This document shows, one piece after another, positions 46,559-58,400 of a DNA stretch of 64,000 nt; position 1 is the first letter of the stretch, and each line of letters starts with the position of its first letter. Under the pieces are notes generated by a model. That model saw only the letters and a program-made list of their open reading frames with translations. It ran no database searches and was not told the DNA's origin. This DNA comes from Quillaja saponaria (taxonomy: Eukaryota; Streptophyta; Magnoliopsida; Fabales; Quillajaceae), in NCBI GenBank assembly GCA_029379385.1, contig CM055607.1, positions 15,438,001 through 15,502,000 on the forward strand. Reading direction: 5' to 3'. The position numbers and the translations under genes are program-made.

Positions 46559-47294
46559 TGACAATTAGTGTTTTTTGAACTTGATTGTTAATTTCTTTCT
46601 TCATGAAAGCAATGGTCTAGCAGAAAATAAACTATTTTAAATTGGATAGTGGTTCAACTTTTGTGAATAATTCTGTGGTTGAGGAAGGAAGGAATGTATT
46701 ATATGCGCACCATCATGACATAGGGACTACACAATTGGCAGATTTTCAATTATTTCATCTTACACATTCTGAATTAATGAATATAGTTTGGTCTAATAGA
46801 ATGTGCTTCAATTGTGTTTGTAATGATGGTTATGCAATAACTGGCACCTTATTACATAGCATTCTTCTTTAATCTTTATTAATTAAAACTCACAATCCCA
46901 ACCATTAAGCTAGATCTCATCAGCAATGTTTATCTTAATTTGGTTGACTCACATTAATAAGCTCACATAATACAGCCCATTTTCTAGAGTTATTTTCTTA
47001 TCCGTACTCTTTCTTCAATTTCCCTTTCTTTTTTCTTTTTGCTAATACAGGAAAATAAAAAACAGAGAACAAAAAGCAAAATTAAAGAAATATTCCTCCC
47101 TTTCTTTTCTTTTTTTGGTTGACTCATTACTTCTTACTCTATGACATCTTATTAGTCTCTATTCCAAATCTCCAATTATAACAATTAAATTTCTAATATG
47201 ATCGACGAATTGGGAAATGGGTTGAACCTGATCTTTTCCTCTTTATCTCTACTAATTTCAATACAAACTATCCCTTCCTTCTATCAACAAAAAA
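46559..47294. other. Exostosin 3' flank
   Basis: Probable 3' UTR and AT-rich spacer. A 76-codon open frame at 46642 has no recognisable domain and is not supported as a gene. Confidence 0.55.
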
Positions 47295-47712
47295 TGTTAG
47301 AAATTCTTAGTGTGGGCTACTGTATGATTTTGATTTAATAAAAATGGATGATCCAATTAACACAAACTTGTTAGAGTCCAATTTGTTTATGTGATCAATT
47401 AGTTAGGGCTGAAACACGCCTACTAGGTATTGACATAGATTGGTGATAAATGTAAACTGAGTAACCTAAAACTCTTAATGTTTATAAATTATAAATAGGT
47501 TATATCATCTCTTCTCTCTTAAATGTTGTGTATTCGCCCCATTGAAATTAGTAATTGAAATTAGTAAGTAAGTAGAGAATATGTAAAGAGAAAAACCTTG
47601 TAAATACTAGGATTCAATTAGACCATAATTACTTGAAAATTCAACTATTCTGTTTCTATGACTTAATCAACATGCTTATTATTTATATACTGTGTTATAA
47701 GTTCATATATAT
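47295..47712 (+). mobile_element. Solo LTR or LTR fragment related to the 33-kb copia
   Basis: It starts TGTTAGAAATTCTTAGTG and shares GTTTATGTGATCA and the TTCTATGACTTAATCA-like ending with the LTRs at 33045 and 39745. It fades into (TA)n near 47710, so the right end and target duplication are not clear. No internal domain on either side. Confidence 0.65.
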
Positions 47713-48152
47713 ATATATATATATGAGATTCTATAATTAATATTGTAAAAACCTCTCTCCTAAAATAATAATAATACTAACCTTATGTGATATTGCATAT
47801 GAGAAAACTTGTAAAAGAATCTCTAATTCCTAAAATTAAACATCTGCTAACATAAAAAAGCTGTTCAGTTAACAACACAGGCTAACTTTGCTTAATATTA
47901 TCTGTTGCAGCTCTCCTCCGCTTAAGCCTCATCAGCCGTAAATGGGCCAGCTTTAAAATATTCCATCAGCTGTGTATGGACTTGATTTCTTTTTACCCAA
48001 ACTCCAATGGTACACACGTCTCACAATAGCTGGGCTTATATGGGCTAAGTAATACATTCATATTTTCTTTTCTTTTCTTTTTTTGGTAATATTCTACTTC
48101 ATATTCTTGCCACAAGGGAAACAAGACTGGATATTTGTTTGCCACGTTAGTA

Positions 48153-48433
48153 GACACGTGGACGTAGATTTTTCTTCTTCTTTTTTGGGTCTGAGGACAT
48201 AGACTTCGTTTCAAACATTTTCACGGCCAATCCTCCCGTAAAAGAAATCACAAGTCTCAAAACATTTCCCCATGCTTCGTCCTATGTCACCAGTTTTGCA
48301 TGTGAGGCTAACGTGTCACGCAATGAAGCATGACAGCTCATTAGAACCCACCACCACGTGTCAACCTCTTACTAGCTCCTCTAAACATGTCATTTGGCTA
48401 CCCATGTTCACTAATATTATAGAGTTTATATAT
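48153..48433 (+). promoter_or_regulatory. LEA promoter with three ABRE-like motifs and TATA box
   Basis: GACACGTGGA at 48153-48162, AACGTGTCACG at 48310-48320 and CACGTGTC at 48355-48362 contain ACGTG cores of ABA-responsive elements. TTTATATATTTAAG near 48425-48437 is a fitting TATA box about 120 nt before the ATG. Paired ABREs are what is expected of an ABA- and seed-regulated LEA gene. The region from 47713 to 48152 showed nothing else. Confidence 0.7.
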
Positions 48434-48557
48434 TTAAGCCACCTTCTAAATACACACATTTCACATTGAAGAAGAAGAGGCATACAATTACCACTGAGAA
48501 AGCAAAACAAGAAACTGTTTGTATTCCTGTGTGAGATTCAGATTCAGTTTCATGTCA

Positions 48558-49827
48558 ATGGCGTCAAAACAGTTCAAGGAAGAGAGAGCTGAGGCAGCTG
48601 CAAAGCTTTCATCTTCTGATCTGGAAGACATAAGAAAGCAAAGAGAATACGAACCAGCAGGGGCTACTGCCAAAGTGAATAAAACTGACCAGTCAACACA
48701 TCGGCAACAACAAGAAGCAGAGAGACCCGGAGTTATTAGATCGGTGTTAAGGGCAGTTCAAGGTACCTACGAGCATGCCAAAGAAGCAGTGGTCGGAAAG
48801 AGTCACGATGTTGCAGAGACAACAAAGGAAAATGATGATGTTGCTGCGGACAAAGGAAGAGAAGTTAGAGACATATCAGCCGACAAGACTCGTGGTATTT
48901 ATGATTCCGCCTCTGGAAAGGCGAAGGAGACAACAGAAGAAGCTGCTAGAAAGATGGGAGAGTACAAGGATTCTGCTGCTCAAAAGGCAAAGGAAACTAA
49001 GGATGTAACTATGGAGAAGGCTAGAGAATATAAGGATTATGCGGCCGATAAGGCAAAGCAAGGGAAGGATGCAACAATGGAGAAAGCTGGAGAGTACAAA
49101 GATTATTCTGCTGAGAAAGCTAAAGAAGGAAAGGATACAACAATTGGGAAGCTTGGTGAGCTGAAGGACTCAGCTGCTGGTGCTGCTAAACGTGCTATGG
49201 GTTTCTTGTCTGGCAAGAAAGAGGAAGTTAAGGAAAAGACAGCAGAAACTGTTGAGACAACCAAGGTATAATAATAAATTTGATCAATCTGTAGTGTAAC
49301 TTGTTCAAATTCAAATATACTAAATTGTTGACATGCAGGAAAAAATGAGTGAAGTAGAGGAGGAAGCAAAAAGAAAAATGGAGGAATTGAAGTTGGAAGG
49401 AAAAGAATACAAAGATGAAGCAGCTCAAAAGGCCTATGAAACTAAGGAAACTGAGGGTCATAGGTAAATCAATTAATTAATTTGTAGATGTATTATTTGA
49501 AGTTTAATTATATTTATTTATTTATTTTTGTGGATTTTGCATAGGAGAAGTGGCAACATATTCAGCTCACTTGGAGGTGTGACTGAAGCTATTAAAGGGA
49601 AATTTACACAACCATCAGACGTAGAAGGGGGAGCACGTGCATCACGTGAGCAAGTTGGACCAGGAAGGACTGGACCGAAGGTGGTTATATATGTGGAAGA
49701 GACACGTCCAGGAGCTGTGGCTGCTACGTTTAAGAAAGCAGATCAGATGACAGGCCAGACTTTCAACGATGTGGGACGCTTGGATGATGAAGGCAATGTT
49801 TGTGTGGACCGCACGCGTAACATGTGA
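48558..49827 (+). CDS. LEA protein, group 3/DC8-ECP63-like
   Basis: A highly hydrophilic late embryogenesis abundant protein that would protect cells during drying. Exons are 48558-49265, 49339-49463 and 49545-49827, 371 residues, no frame break. The ATG at 48558 (MASKQFKEERAEAAAKL) fits the family start; an ATG six bases upstream is possible. Residues about 95-215 contain Lys/Glu/Ala-rich 11-mer-based repeats, among them two near-identical 22-residue units (MEKAREYKDYAADKAKQ; MEKAGEYKDYSAEKAKE), predicted to form amphipathic helix on drying. The C-terminal exon (GGVTEAIKGKF, GPGRTGPKVVIYVEETRPGA, FNDVGRLDDEG) resembles the tail of DC8/ECP63 and seed biotin-containing proteins. Three ABRE-like motifs upstream agree with ABA control. 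Confidence 0.9.
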
Positions 49828-50520
49828 TCACATTGTCTACTACATCATGGCCAGGCCTAGGATGGACATTGTGTAATAAATTTTTTTTTTTTTTTCTCAA
49901 GTACATCAAATAATTTTCTATGGGCTTCAGCCCAACCAAAAATGAACCTAGCCCCGCTATCTTTAGAATAGTGATGGACTGGGTTTAATATCTAGGCCTG
50001 CTAGGATCATCTATTATTGGGCTTTGCCATATATATGATTGTTCATCAAAGACAATATTGGGCCTTCGTTACAATTACATTTTACTGTTGGGAGTTTTGA
50101 TCAAGTTGTGTCCTATATATGAATATGATTGTTCATCAAAGGCAATCTTGTATTCTTTGATTTGTTTTATTATTAAAGGACAAATGTTGCAAACAAATTC
50201 AGACAATAGAGAATGACACGACATGAACAAATCTAGTGTCTATGGTAGTGGTAGGATATGATTTGGACACGACAACCATCACCAGCAGTTGAAGAATGTT
50301 CAATGATTAGGACCATTTGTAATGTAATACATTGATAATGATGACATTCTTGCAAGATAATTCATCAATTTTCTTGTTTTACTTGTCCTTCCTACTTGTT
50401 TTGTGATTGCCACTTGGTCTTACTGACTTATCTGAAAAATCTCTTAATTTATCAGAAAATGATAACTAGTTATATAAAAATCTAATTTAAGATATTTTTT
50501 AAAATTAATTTTTAATTTAC

Positions 50521-50552
<32 letters not shown>

Positions 50553-51234
50553 TTGGCATCCTCGAGAAAAATTCTAACATACAGTTTCTCCTCATAGTAG
50601 AAGATGAAACCCAATTTCTCAACACAGTTTCTCCTTATCATATATTGGCATTCATAAATTTTTCTTTTTTATTTATTTTTAGCTGAAAATCTTATACTTT
50701 CATTTAGAAGATCAAACGGTTAATACAAAGAAAACCACATGGACGCTTAGGGATTTCCGATTGGTTGACCATCTATATATGTTTCTAATTGCGAAGATAG
50801 AAACCAATCTCAAAAGGCCATGAAGAGCACTCCTAACAGCAAGCTTCTTAACTATGTCCGTAGAGTAGAAGCCATGAAATTTGTGTCATAAGGCTGCATA
50901 TTTATATTACGCCCTGAGAGTCTGATAATTGCTCTCATTCCACTACATTCTTGATCTTGGAAAATAGCACCATCAAAACTTAATTTTTTAAAATTTCCTT
51001 CACAACTTTGAGGCATGTAATCATTATCTTTAAAGAGGAATAGATGAAGAGTTTATATTAAGTCTAAGTCCAAGTCATTTAAATATAATATATATATATA
51101 TATATATATATTAATACATTTTTATTATATTTATTTTAACTTAGAAAGTGGGCTTCCTTTTATAAAGTTTCAAACAACTTTTTATCTTTCCAGACTTTAA
51201 GTCTTCACATTTATTACAAATTATCTACCAATCC
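49828..51234. other. LEA 3' flank and AT-rich spacer
   Basis: 3' UTR, then spacer. TATATGATTGTTCATCAAAG occurs at about 50033 and again (GGCAAT in place of GACAAT after it) at about 50120, a local duplication of about 25 bp. (TA)n blocks lie near 50521-50544 and 51088-51111. The right end is the probable 3' LTR of the minus-strand copia. No gene. Confidence 0.5.
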
Positions 51235-54200
51235 CCCACTAGTTTGTAATATTCGTCCACAATATCAAGCATAACAAAAAGTATCTTATAGATTTGAACT
51301 TTCTACTAGTGTAAATACTTATAGTTTTGACCAAGTTATTGGTGTCCTAGGATTAAACAACAACTCTTTATGTCAAAACCGAAAATATCATAGGCATGAC
51401 AATATAATTATTCAATCATCAAGAAGTTCCGATATCTTGCTTCTACACTTTTATGGCTATGTGCTATACCTAGGTTCATGAATATTTACAGGAATAAACC
51501 CTCTAACTCTTGTTTTGAAGTAGCACCATTTCAATATTCATATAGGTAAAGTTTATCATTATGACCCTATTACGCCAGACATTTAATAACTCTATTAAGA
51601 TTTTAATCAACCTCCTTACGTAATAGTTTGCACTAAACATTCAAGAATGAGACTTTATAAATTTTAGTGCATATAGTCAACACTTAGTAACTCGTTGTTA
51701 TCCATTGAACTTTTGTTGTTAGATTTCTAACTCCAAGTTAAGCTTCCGTTACTAGTGCTTTTTAATTCAAGGGTTTCAGCCTCATTTCTCCATTATTCAG
51801 TTGGATTGCATCTCTTGGTAATGCTTTGGTAAGTAGATCAGCCAAATTCTTGCCTGATTTCACATAAATTATTGTCATAGTCTCATTCATGCTAATTCTC
51901 TTATATAAGCATGTCACAAACTTATGTGTCTCGATTTCCCATTATAAATTTTGTTGTAGGCTAAACACATTGTAGCCTCATTATCACAATATACATAAAT
52001 GGTTGGCATTGGTTGTGGCCACAACTTTATATCCAATAACATGTTCCTTAGCCATTTTGCTTCTTTCCCAGCAGCTGTTAATGCTATAAATTCATATTCC
52101 ATGGTAGAATGAGAAATACAATTTTGCTTTTTAGATACCCAACTAATGGCACCACCACTTAAAGTGAAAATCCATCCAGATATGGATTTATTATCATGAC
52201 CATTTGTTATCCAACTTGAGTTAGAATAACCTTCTAATATGGTAGGAATTGTGCTATAAGCATTCCATAATTTTCAGTTAACTTGACACTTGTATCCTAA
52301 GGAGTACTAAACTTCTTCATTCCCAAATGTTTAAATTTGTCAATGATTTTATCAATGTAGTGTGACTGTGTCAAGGTAATTCTTCCATTTTCTTTTTTCA
52401 CTTTTATTCCTAAGATAGTATCTACTTTGTTCATATCTTTCATTTTAAAAATTGAAGTAAGATACTTATTGGTATTAGTGATTCCAAGCATGTTTGTGCC
52501 AAAAATCAACATTTCATCCATATAAAGAAAAATAATGACACCATACTCCTTTATGAACTTAGAATAAATGCATTTATCAGCATGATTATGCATGAATCCA
52601 TTTGAAAGTATAGTAATATCAAATTTCTCATGCCATTGCTTTGGACCTTATTTCAAACCATAAAGAGACTTTACCAACTTGTAAACTTTATTTTCATTTA
52701 TAGGAAGAACAATACCTTCAAGCCAATGTATGTAAATTTATTCACTTAGATTTCCATTCAAGAAGGCTGTTTTAACATCCATTTGATGTATAAACAAATT
52801 ATTTATGGAAGCTAAAGACAAAAACACTCTAATTGATGTTATTCGTGCTACAGAAGAATAGTCTCAAAATAATAAGTGCCTTCTTTCTGTGTGAAATCTT
52901 TTGCAACTAAACTTGCTTTGAAAGTTTAAATAGAACCATCTATATTATACTTATGTCTAAATACCCATCTACATCCTATGGGTTTTGATCCAGGAGGTAA
53001 AATCAACTAAAACCCAAGTATGATTTGACATGATTGAGTCCATCTCATCATTTATAGCTTCTTTCCAGAAAGTTACATCTTTAGAAGATGTAGTTTCTTT
53101 AAACGTTTTTAGATCATTTTTAGTGTTTAATACAATGGGTATTGTATTACAGATGTCAATCCTATTTCCTTCAACAAGAAAAATAATAGATTGTGAAGAA
53201 ATAAAGTCATAACTAAGATGTTTCTCTTTTCTAATTCTTTGACTTCTTCTTGGTTCTATTTGAAGATCGTCATTTTTTCTTGTGTTTGCAATAATATCAT
53301 AATTTGTTATTCTGAGTGCATCAATATTGTTATGACTTTGTTCGCCTAAAGTCTTACAGGATAACTTATGCAGAAACTTGTTTTCAATGAATTCAACATG
53401 TATAGACTTTATAATAACATTGGACTCTAAATCCCCTTATAAGCCTTTGAATGTTGTGCATATCCTACCAATATGCTTTTGATACCTCTAGGTCATAATT
53501 TTGTCTTTTGATTATCAGGAACCTTGAAAAATAAAATATATCTCAACACTTTAAAATAACCTAAATTTGGTTTTCTTCAATTCCAAAGCTAATAGGGTAA
53601 GATTTTCATTCTTTTTGAAGGTAACATATTAAGTATATGACATGTAGTTAACAATGTTTCACCCCATAGATTATGTGGTAAATATATATTTTATAATATA
53701 CCATTAACCATGTCTACAAAAGTCCTATTTTTTCTTTCAGCTAAACCATTCCATTGTGTTGTGTAAGGAGCACTCTTTTGATGTATCAGTCCATGCTCTT
53801 CATAAAAGTTTCTTATCTTTTTGATTTTCTACAATAGATTTGTATTCTTTAAATTTCTAAAAAGTTTCATCTTTTGTTTTAATTAAATACACAAATTTGA
53901 ATCTAGAGTAATCATCAATAAATGTTATAAAATATCTCTTACCCCGCCTTGTTAATTCTCTATTTAATTCACATATGTCAAAATCCACAAGGTCTAATAA
54001 TTGCGTATTTCTTTCAACTTTAGGAAATGATTTCTTGGTCATTTTTGCTTGTATATAGATTTCACATTTATCTACATGTTATTAGTGCAATTAATGTATC
54101 CATTATTTGACATAAAACTTAAGGAACCAAAATTCAAGTGTCCTAGTCTAGAATATCATAAATGAGTATCAGACTTAGCAATATATACAGAAATATTACT

Positions 54201-55505
54201 TATTGCATTGATAATACTTAATTTGAAATCCTATCATACAAATACCATTTTCCTACAAATACATTATTCTTAGAAACTATTACATTGTTAGACTTTATGA
54301 CGATCTTGAATCCTTTCTTTGAAAGCAAACTAGCAGAAACCAAATTCTTCCAAATTTTTGGAACATAGAAAACATTCAGTTAAATTAACTTTTGTCCAGA
54401 AGTGAAGTTTAATTCTACAGCCCTTTTTCCTTGTATTTCGACTGTGACATAGTTTCCCATTAAAACTTTCTCAAATTCCTTTATTTCTGTACAGGGCTTG
54501 AATGAACTTCTATTGTTGTAAACATAGATGGTTGCACCAGAGTCCAACCACCAATCGTGACTTTTTGTTGCATCAGCAACTATATTAACTTATGTTATCA
54601 TACTAATTTGTATTGCAGACACCATGACAATCATTTCTTGGATAGCAGTTTCAATCATGTTTGGCTTTCTCAAAATTTACAACATTTCTAGAATTAAACT
54701 GAAAATTCTTTCCTGCCTTTCTAAACTTGCAATCACGAATAAAATGGTCTTTCTTACTATAATGGAAACAATTGACTTCCTTTTTCTTTTTCTTAATTTA
54801 GGCAATTATTTTCACAACCAGAATTCTTTTGACTAATATAATTAATCATAGAATTTGAAATAAAAAATTGTGCATCACGTGCACGAGTTTCAATTTCAAT
54901 TTTAAGATGAGTTTGAAATTATTCTAAGGTTAATTTATCAAATAAATGTAGAACTTTCTTTATGTAATCATTCCATGATGGAGGTAGTTTAGAAAGAATT
55001 GCATTTATTTGCATAGCATTAGGAATTATTACTTGAAGATCTTTTAACCTTGAGATTAACACTTGTAATTCATGAATTTGATCCATTATAGGTTTATTGT
55101 CAATTATTTTGAACTCAAAATATTGTAAAGTCAAAAATTTGTCAGTACCTCGTTTTTCATTTTTGTAAATAGTCTCCATGGTGTTCCAAATATCCTTTAG
55201 TGATTTCACAGCAGAGTACATATCATAATACAGATGATTTGTCAGGGTGTTCAAAATGTGTCCTCAACATATCAATTCATTCTCTTCTCATTTTTTTCTC
55301 TGTATTTTTATTTTCTCAATATCTATAGCAGTGGAATTTGATAACACAAATAACTCAAGACTCATAATATAATAGATTTTTAATGTAATGAACAAGAATA
55401 CCATCTTATCTTTCCAGCAAATGAAGTTGGTTCCATCAAACCGATCAAGTTTGATGAAATATTTTGGATTCATCTCCTAATGTCCACATTTATTATAAAC
55501 TATCT
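51235..55505 (-). mobile_element. Ty1/copia remnant, internal region with gag-pol fragments
   Basis: Minus-strand order from right to left: gag start (MNPKYFIKLDRFDGTNFICW at 55473), gag helix region (55254-54919), zinc-knuckle-like stretch near 54730, integrase (DLVDFDICELNRE, YFITFIDDYSRFKFVYLI at 54042-53857), RT (FLYMDEMLIFGTNML at about 52535) and RNase H (MEYEFIALTAAGKEAKWLR at 52102). Stops and frameshifts throughout. A polypurine tract (AGTGGGGGATTGG) precedes TAGATAATTTGTAATAAATG near 51230, and a similar TAGATAGTTTATAATAAATG lies next to the gag start near 55500. So only a scrap of 5' LTR remains. Confidence 0.85.
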
Positions 55506-55549
55506 AATAATTCTACCAACCCTTTTCTTCCTCAAAAACTATTGGCTAT

Positions 55550-57230
55550 TTCCGTCCATATGGGTGAAATGCATAGTTAACAAATTGGTGGTGCAAGCAG
55601 GTAGATAAATGCAAAAGCAAGAAGTCAAAGTTTCATATTAATGCATGCAACCCAAGCCAATCTATATATCTGGTAATCCTCATGCTATATATGGATCGAT
55701 GATATGTTGATCATCGGGTATGATGTTGAATAAATTAATAAGTTGAAGAAGAAAGAGTTAAGCAAATCTTTTGCTATGAAAGATTTGGACTAGCTTAACA
55801 GATACTCAGCATGGAGATCTCCAGAGATAGAAAAATTATTAAGTTATGGTTGTCTTGAGAAAGATATATTTGTTGGAAATTATAGGAAACTCTTTCAAAT
55901 TTCAATGAGATATGGTAAAAATAATAAAAGATATCCACACAAAATGTAACTAGAGAGAAGTGAAAAAAATAATCAACAATATGATATAACGTGATTTGGT
56001 CTATTACCAACATTCACAGGTGAGAATTTTATATTTCAAGATTACAAAAAAGGAGTAACATTGTACACATGGTGTTCTCACAACTATTCCTATATCTCTA
56101 TTAATCTCTCTTGCACCCTTACCCCAAATAGATCTCACAAATATTAGATCACTTTTCTCATACCTAGACTCTTCTTTTGCTCAACAAATAAAATTTTTCT
56201 CCAATAAAATTTAATTTCAATTTAATTAGATTTACTTATCCACAAAGATAAATCTAATAAGAAAATCTAAATCATCATCTAATTAGTTTTTCTTGTCCAC
56301 CAAGAATAAAGTAACTAAGAAACTACAAAAATATGATTTAACTCAAAATCCCAACAATATTTAGAAGGTACTTGAGAGGTTCAACATGAACTAGGCGAAT
56401 CCAGTAAGTACTCCACTTGTAAGTTAATACAAACTTAACACTAAGAATTGTCCTACAAGTGGGAAACGGAAACAAGAAATGCAAAAAGTGCCTTAGGCAC
56501 CAGCAATTGGCAGTTCAATATACACCATAATGTGTACTAGGCCAGATATTGCTCATGCTATTAGAGTTGTTGGTCGTTTAATTTCTCTCTAACCTTGGCA
56601 AAGAACATTGGGAAGTCGCCGAGGGGATTTTAAGGTATCTCAGAGGCACATCTAAAATGTGATAATGTTTTGGCACTAGTAAACCTATATTTGATGGGTT
56701 TACAGACGCAAATATGGCTGGTGACGTTGACTCTAAAAAGTCAACTTCTAGATACTTAATTATTTTTGCAGGGGAGTAGTTTCGTTTTGCTTTATCTTAT
56801 ACTGAGACATATAATTATTTCCATCACAGAAACTAGTAAAAAATATTTGTGGACGAAGAAATTACGACAGGAATTGGATATTAAGCAAGAGAAGTTCATA
56901 TTATATTGCTATAGTCAAAACGCTCCATTTTCGCAATCAAAATATATTGATGGGAGGTATCATTAAATATGGAATGCACTGGAAATGAGGTTGTTGGATC
57001 TTCAGAAAATTTATACGAAGACAATAGGTCGGATACGATGACCAAATCACTACCTAAAGAAAAATTGAACCTTTGTTGGAAGACTGCGAGCTTGGTTGAG
57101 CCATCCATACGAGGGTGAGGGGGAGATTTGTTTACTATTCTTGTCCATGTGACTCTAATGGATAGTCAATAAATTGGTTCTGCATGCATGCAGGCACATA
57201 AATGCAAAAGCGAAAAAGTATAGTGATTTT
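55550..57230 (+). mobile_element. Second Ty1/copia remnant (RT-RNase H and LTR scraps)
   Basis: LTR scraps at both ends share GTCCAT.TG, ..AATTGGT, CAGG.A.ATAAATGCAAAAGC (about 55553-55620 and 57143-57210). Between them are RT/RNase H fragments in broken frames: DDMLIIGYD near 55705, LSKSFAMKD near 55758, a RPDIAHAI-like frame near 56550, GKEHWEVAEGILRYLRGTSK near 56598, DGFTDANMAGDVDSKKSTSR near 56695, and MTKSLPKEKLNLCWK near 57038. GTGAGGGGGAG at 57114-57124 is the polypurine tract. The element lost most of gag-pol and was later split by the solo LTR at 55871. Confidence 0.82.
55871..56356 (+). mobile_element. Solo LTR with 5-bp target duplication
   Basis: TGTTGG...CCAACA inverted ends. 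Exact ATATT duplication at 55866-55870 and 56357-56361. 486 bp, no coding content. It interrupts the RT region of the surrounding copia remnant, so it inserted later and then lost its interior by LTR recombination. Confidence 0.9.
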
Positions 57231-57763
57231 TATTTGTTCCCTAATATTAAATTTAGACTTAATTATATTTTTAGTCCTTTAATTTGTTAAAGAATTCAAT
57301 TCAATTCGACCCTTTCAAATTTCACAGTTAACTCTTCATAGTTTCCTAAATTAGATAATATAATCTTATGTAGAGCTGGGATTCAAATCGAATAGCTCTA
57401 AATACTTTGTTAGTTATATTTGTATTTGAATTAAACTATTGAATTCAAATTCAAATTCGAGTACCTCTTCAAAATTAAAATGATATTTGAATTTGACAAA
57501 TAGTCAAATATTTCATTCAAATTCTTTGAATTTTCATTGCCTAAAATAATATTTTTATCTAAAAATTTTAAGTCTAAACTTTAAAAATATAAAATAAAAC
57601 TAAGTAATTTAAAATCTGGGTGTGAATATTCAAATTATACAATCATCTTTGAAAAAATGACAAGTCCCACCATTACTGTACAACTAAAATAAACAAAAAG
57701 AAAAAAAAAATACAAGTAGTTCAGGGCATAGATCAACATCATACTATGGCATAATACTAATTA

Positions 57764-57905
57764 AGCCTAACCCTAACTCTAATCTTAACTCTAAGTGTAA
57801 GCCTAAATCTAACCCTAACCCTAATCCTAACCCTAACTCTAACCTTAACCTTAACCCTTATTCTAATCCTAATCTTAATCCTAACATTAATTCTACCCAT
57901 AACTA
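57764..57905 (+). repeat. Degenerate CCCTAA-type tandem array
   Basis: About 24 six-base units of CCTAAC, TCTAAC, CTTAAC and CCTAAT. The period is six, not the seven of the usual plant telomere repeat (CCCTAAA). The minus-strand open frame of alternating Arg/Val/Ile here is a by-product of the repeat. Confidence 0.9.
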
Positions 57906-58050
57906 AAATCCTAATTATAATTTTAATCATAATTAATTTCATTAAAATATATTTTAAAAGAGTTGCTGTTAACAAAAATTAAGAGATTTCATTTAGTAGA
58001 ATTCATAAGAAATTCTAAAGAATTCAAATCCAAAGTAAAAATGGAAAACG

Positions 58051-58082
<32 letters not shown>
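58051..58082. repeat. (AT)n microsatellite
   Basis: About 15 AT units inside the hAT-like element. Confidence 0.95.
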
Positions 58083-58087
<5 letters not shown>

Positions 58088-58400
58088 TTTTAAATAAATA
58101 CAAATAATTATATAAAATTTTATAATCATTTGATTAATAAATATCAATTAGCTAATCAAATAGTTAATTGAATTACTAAATCAAATGGTCAATCAAATGC
58201 TTAATTAAATAATTTGATCGAATATCAAATCAAATACTACATCATTTGAATTTGATTTGAATTTAAATTCAAACTCTAAAAATTATTTTTATTTGATTTG
58301 AATCCATATTCAAATCGATTTCAAATTCAATAATTATATAAATCGAATTCTAATTCAAATATCGAATTGTGTGATTTTGAATTCCAACCCTAATCTTCTA

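Larger units (their letters stand above)
57371..58392. mobile_element. hAT-like element with internal telomere-like array
   Basis: Inverted ends TAGAGCTGGGATTCAAA and, inward from the right, TAGGGTTGGAATTCAAA. Flanks ATCTTATG (57363-57370) and ATCTTCTA (58393-58400) agree at five of eight positions, a decayed duplication. Both arms are full of ATTCAAAT/ATTTGAAT motifs. No transposase. It contains the CCTAAC array and an (AT)n tract. Confidence 0.65.

Noticed and set aside
46642..46872. 76-codon open frame after the exostosin gene
   Set aside because: No domain, no splice context, irregular composition; likely chance within the 3' flank.
57757..57975. Open frame rich in alternating Arg, Val and Ile on the minus strand
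   Set aside because: It is simply the six-base CCTAAC array translated; not a protein.
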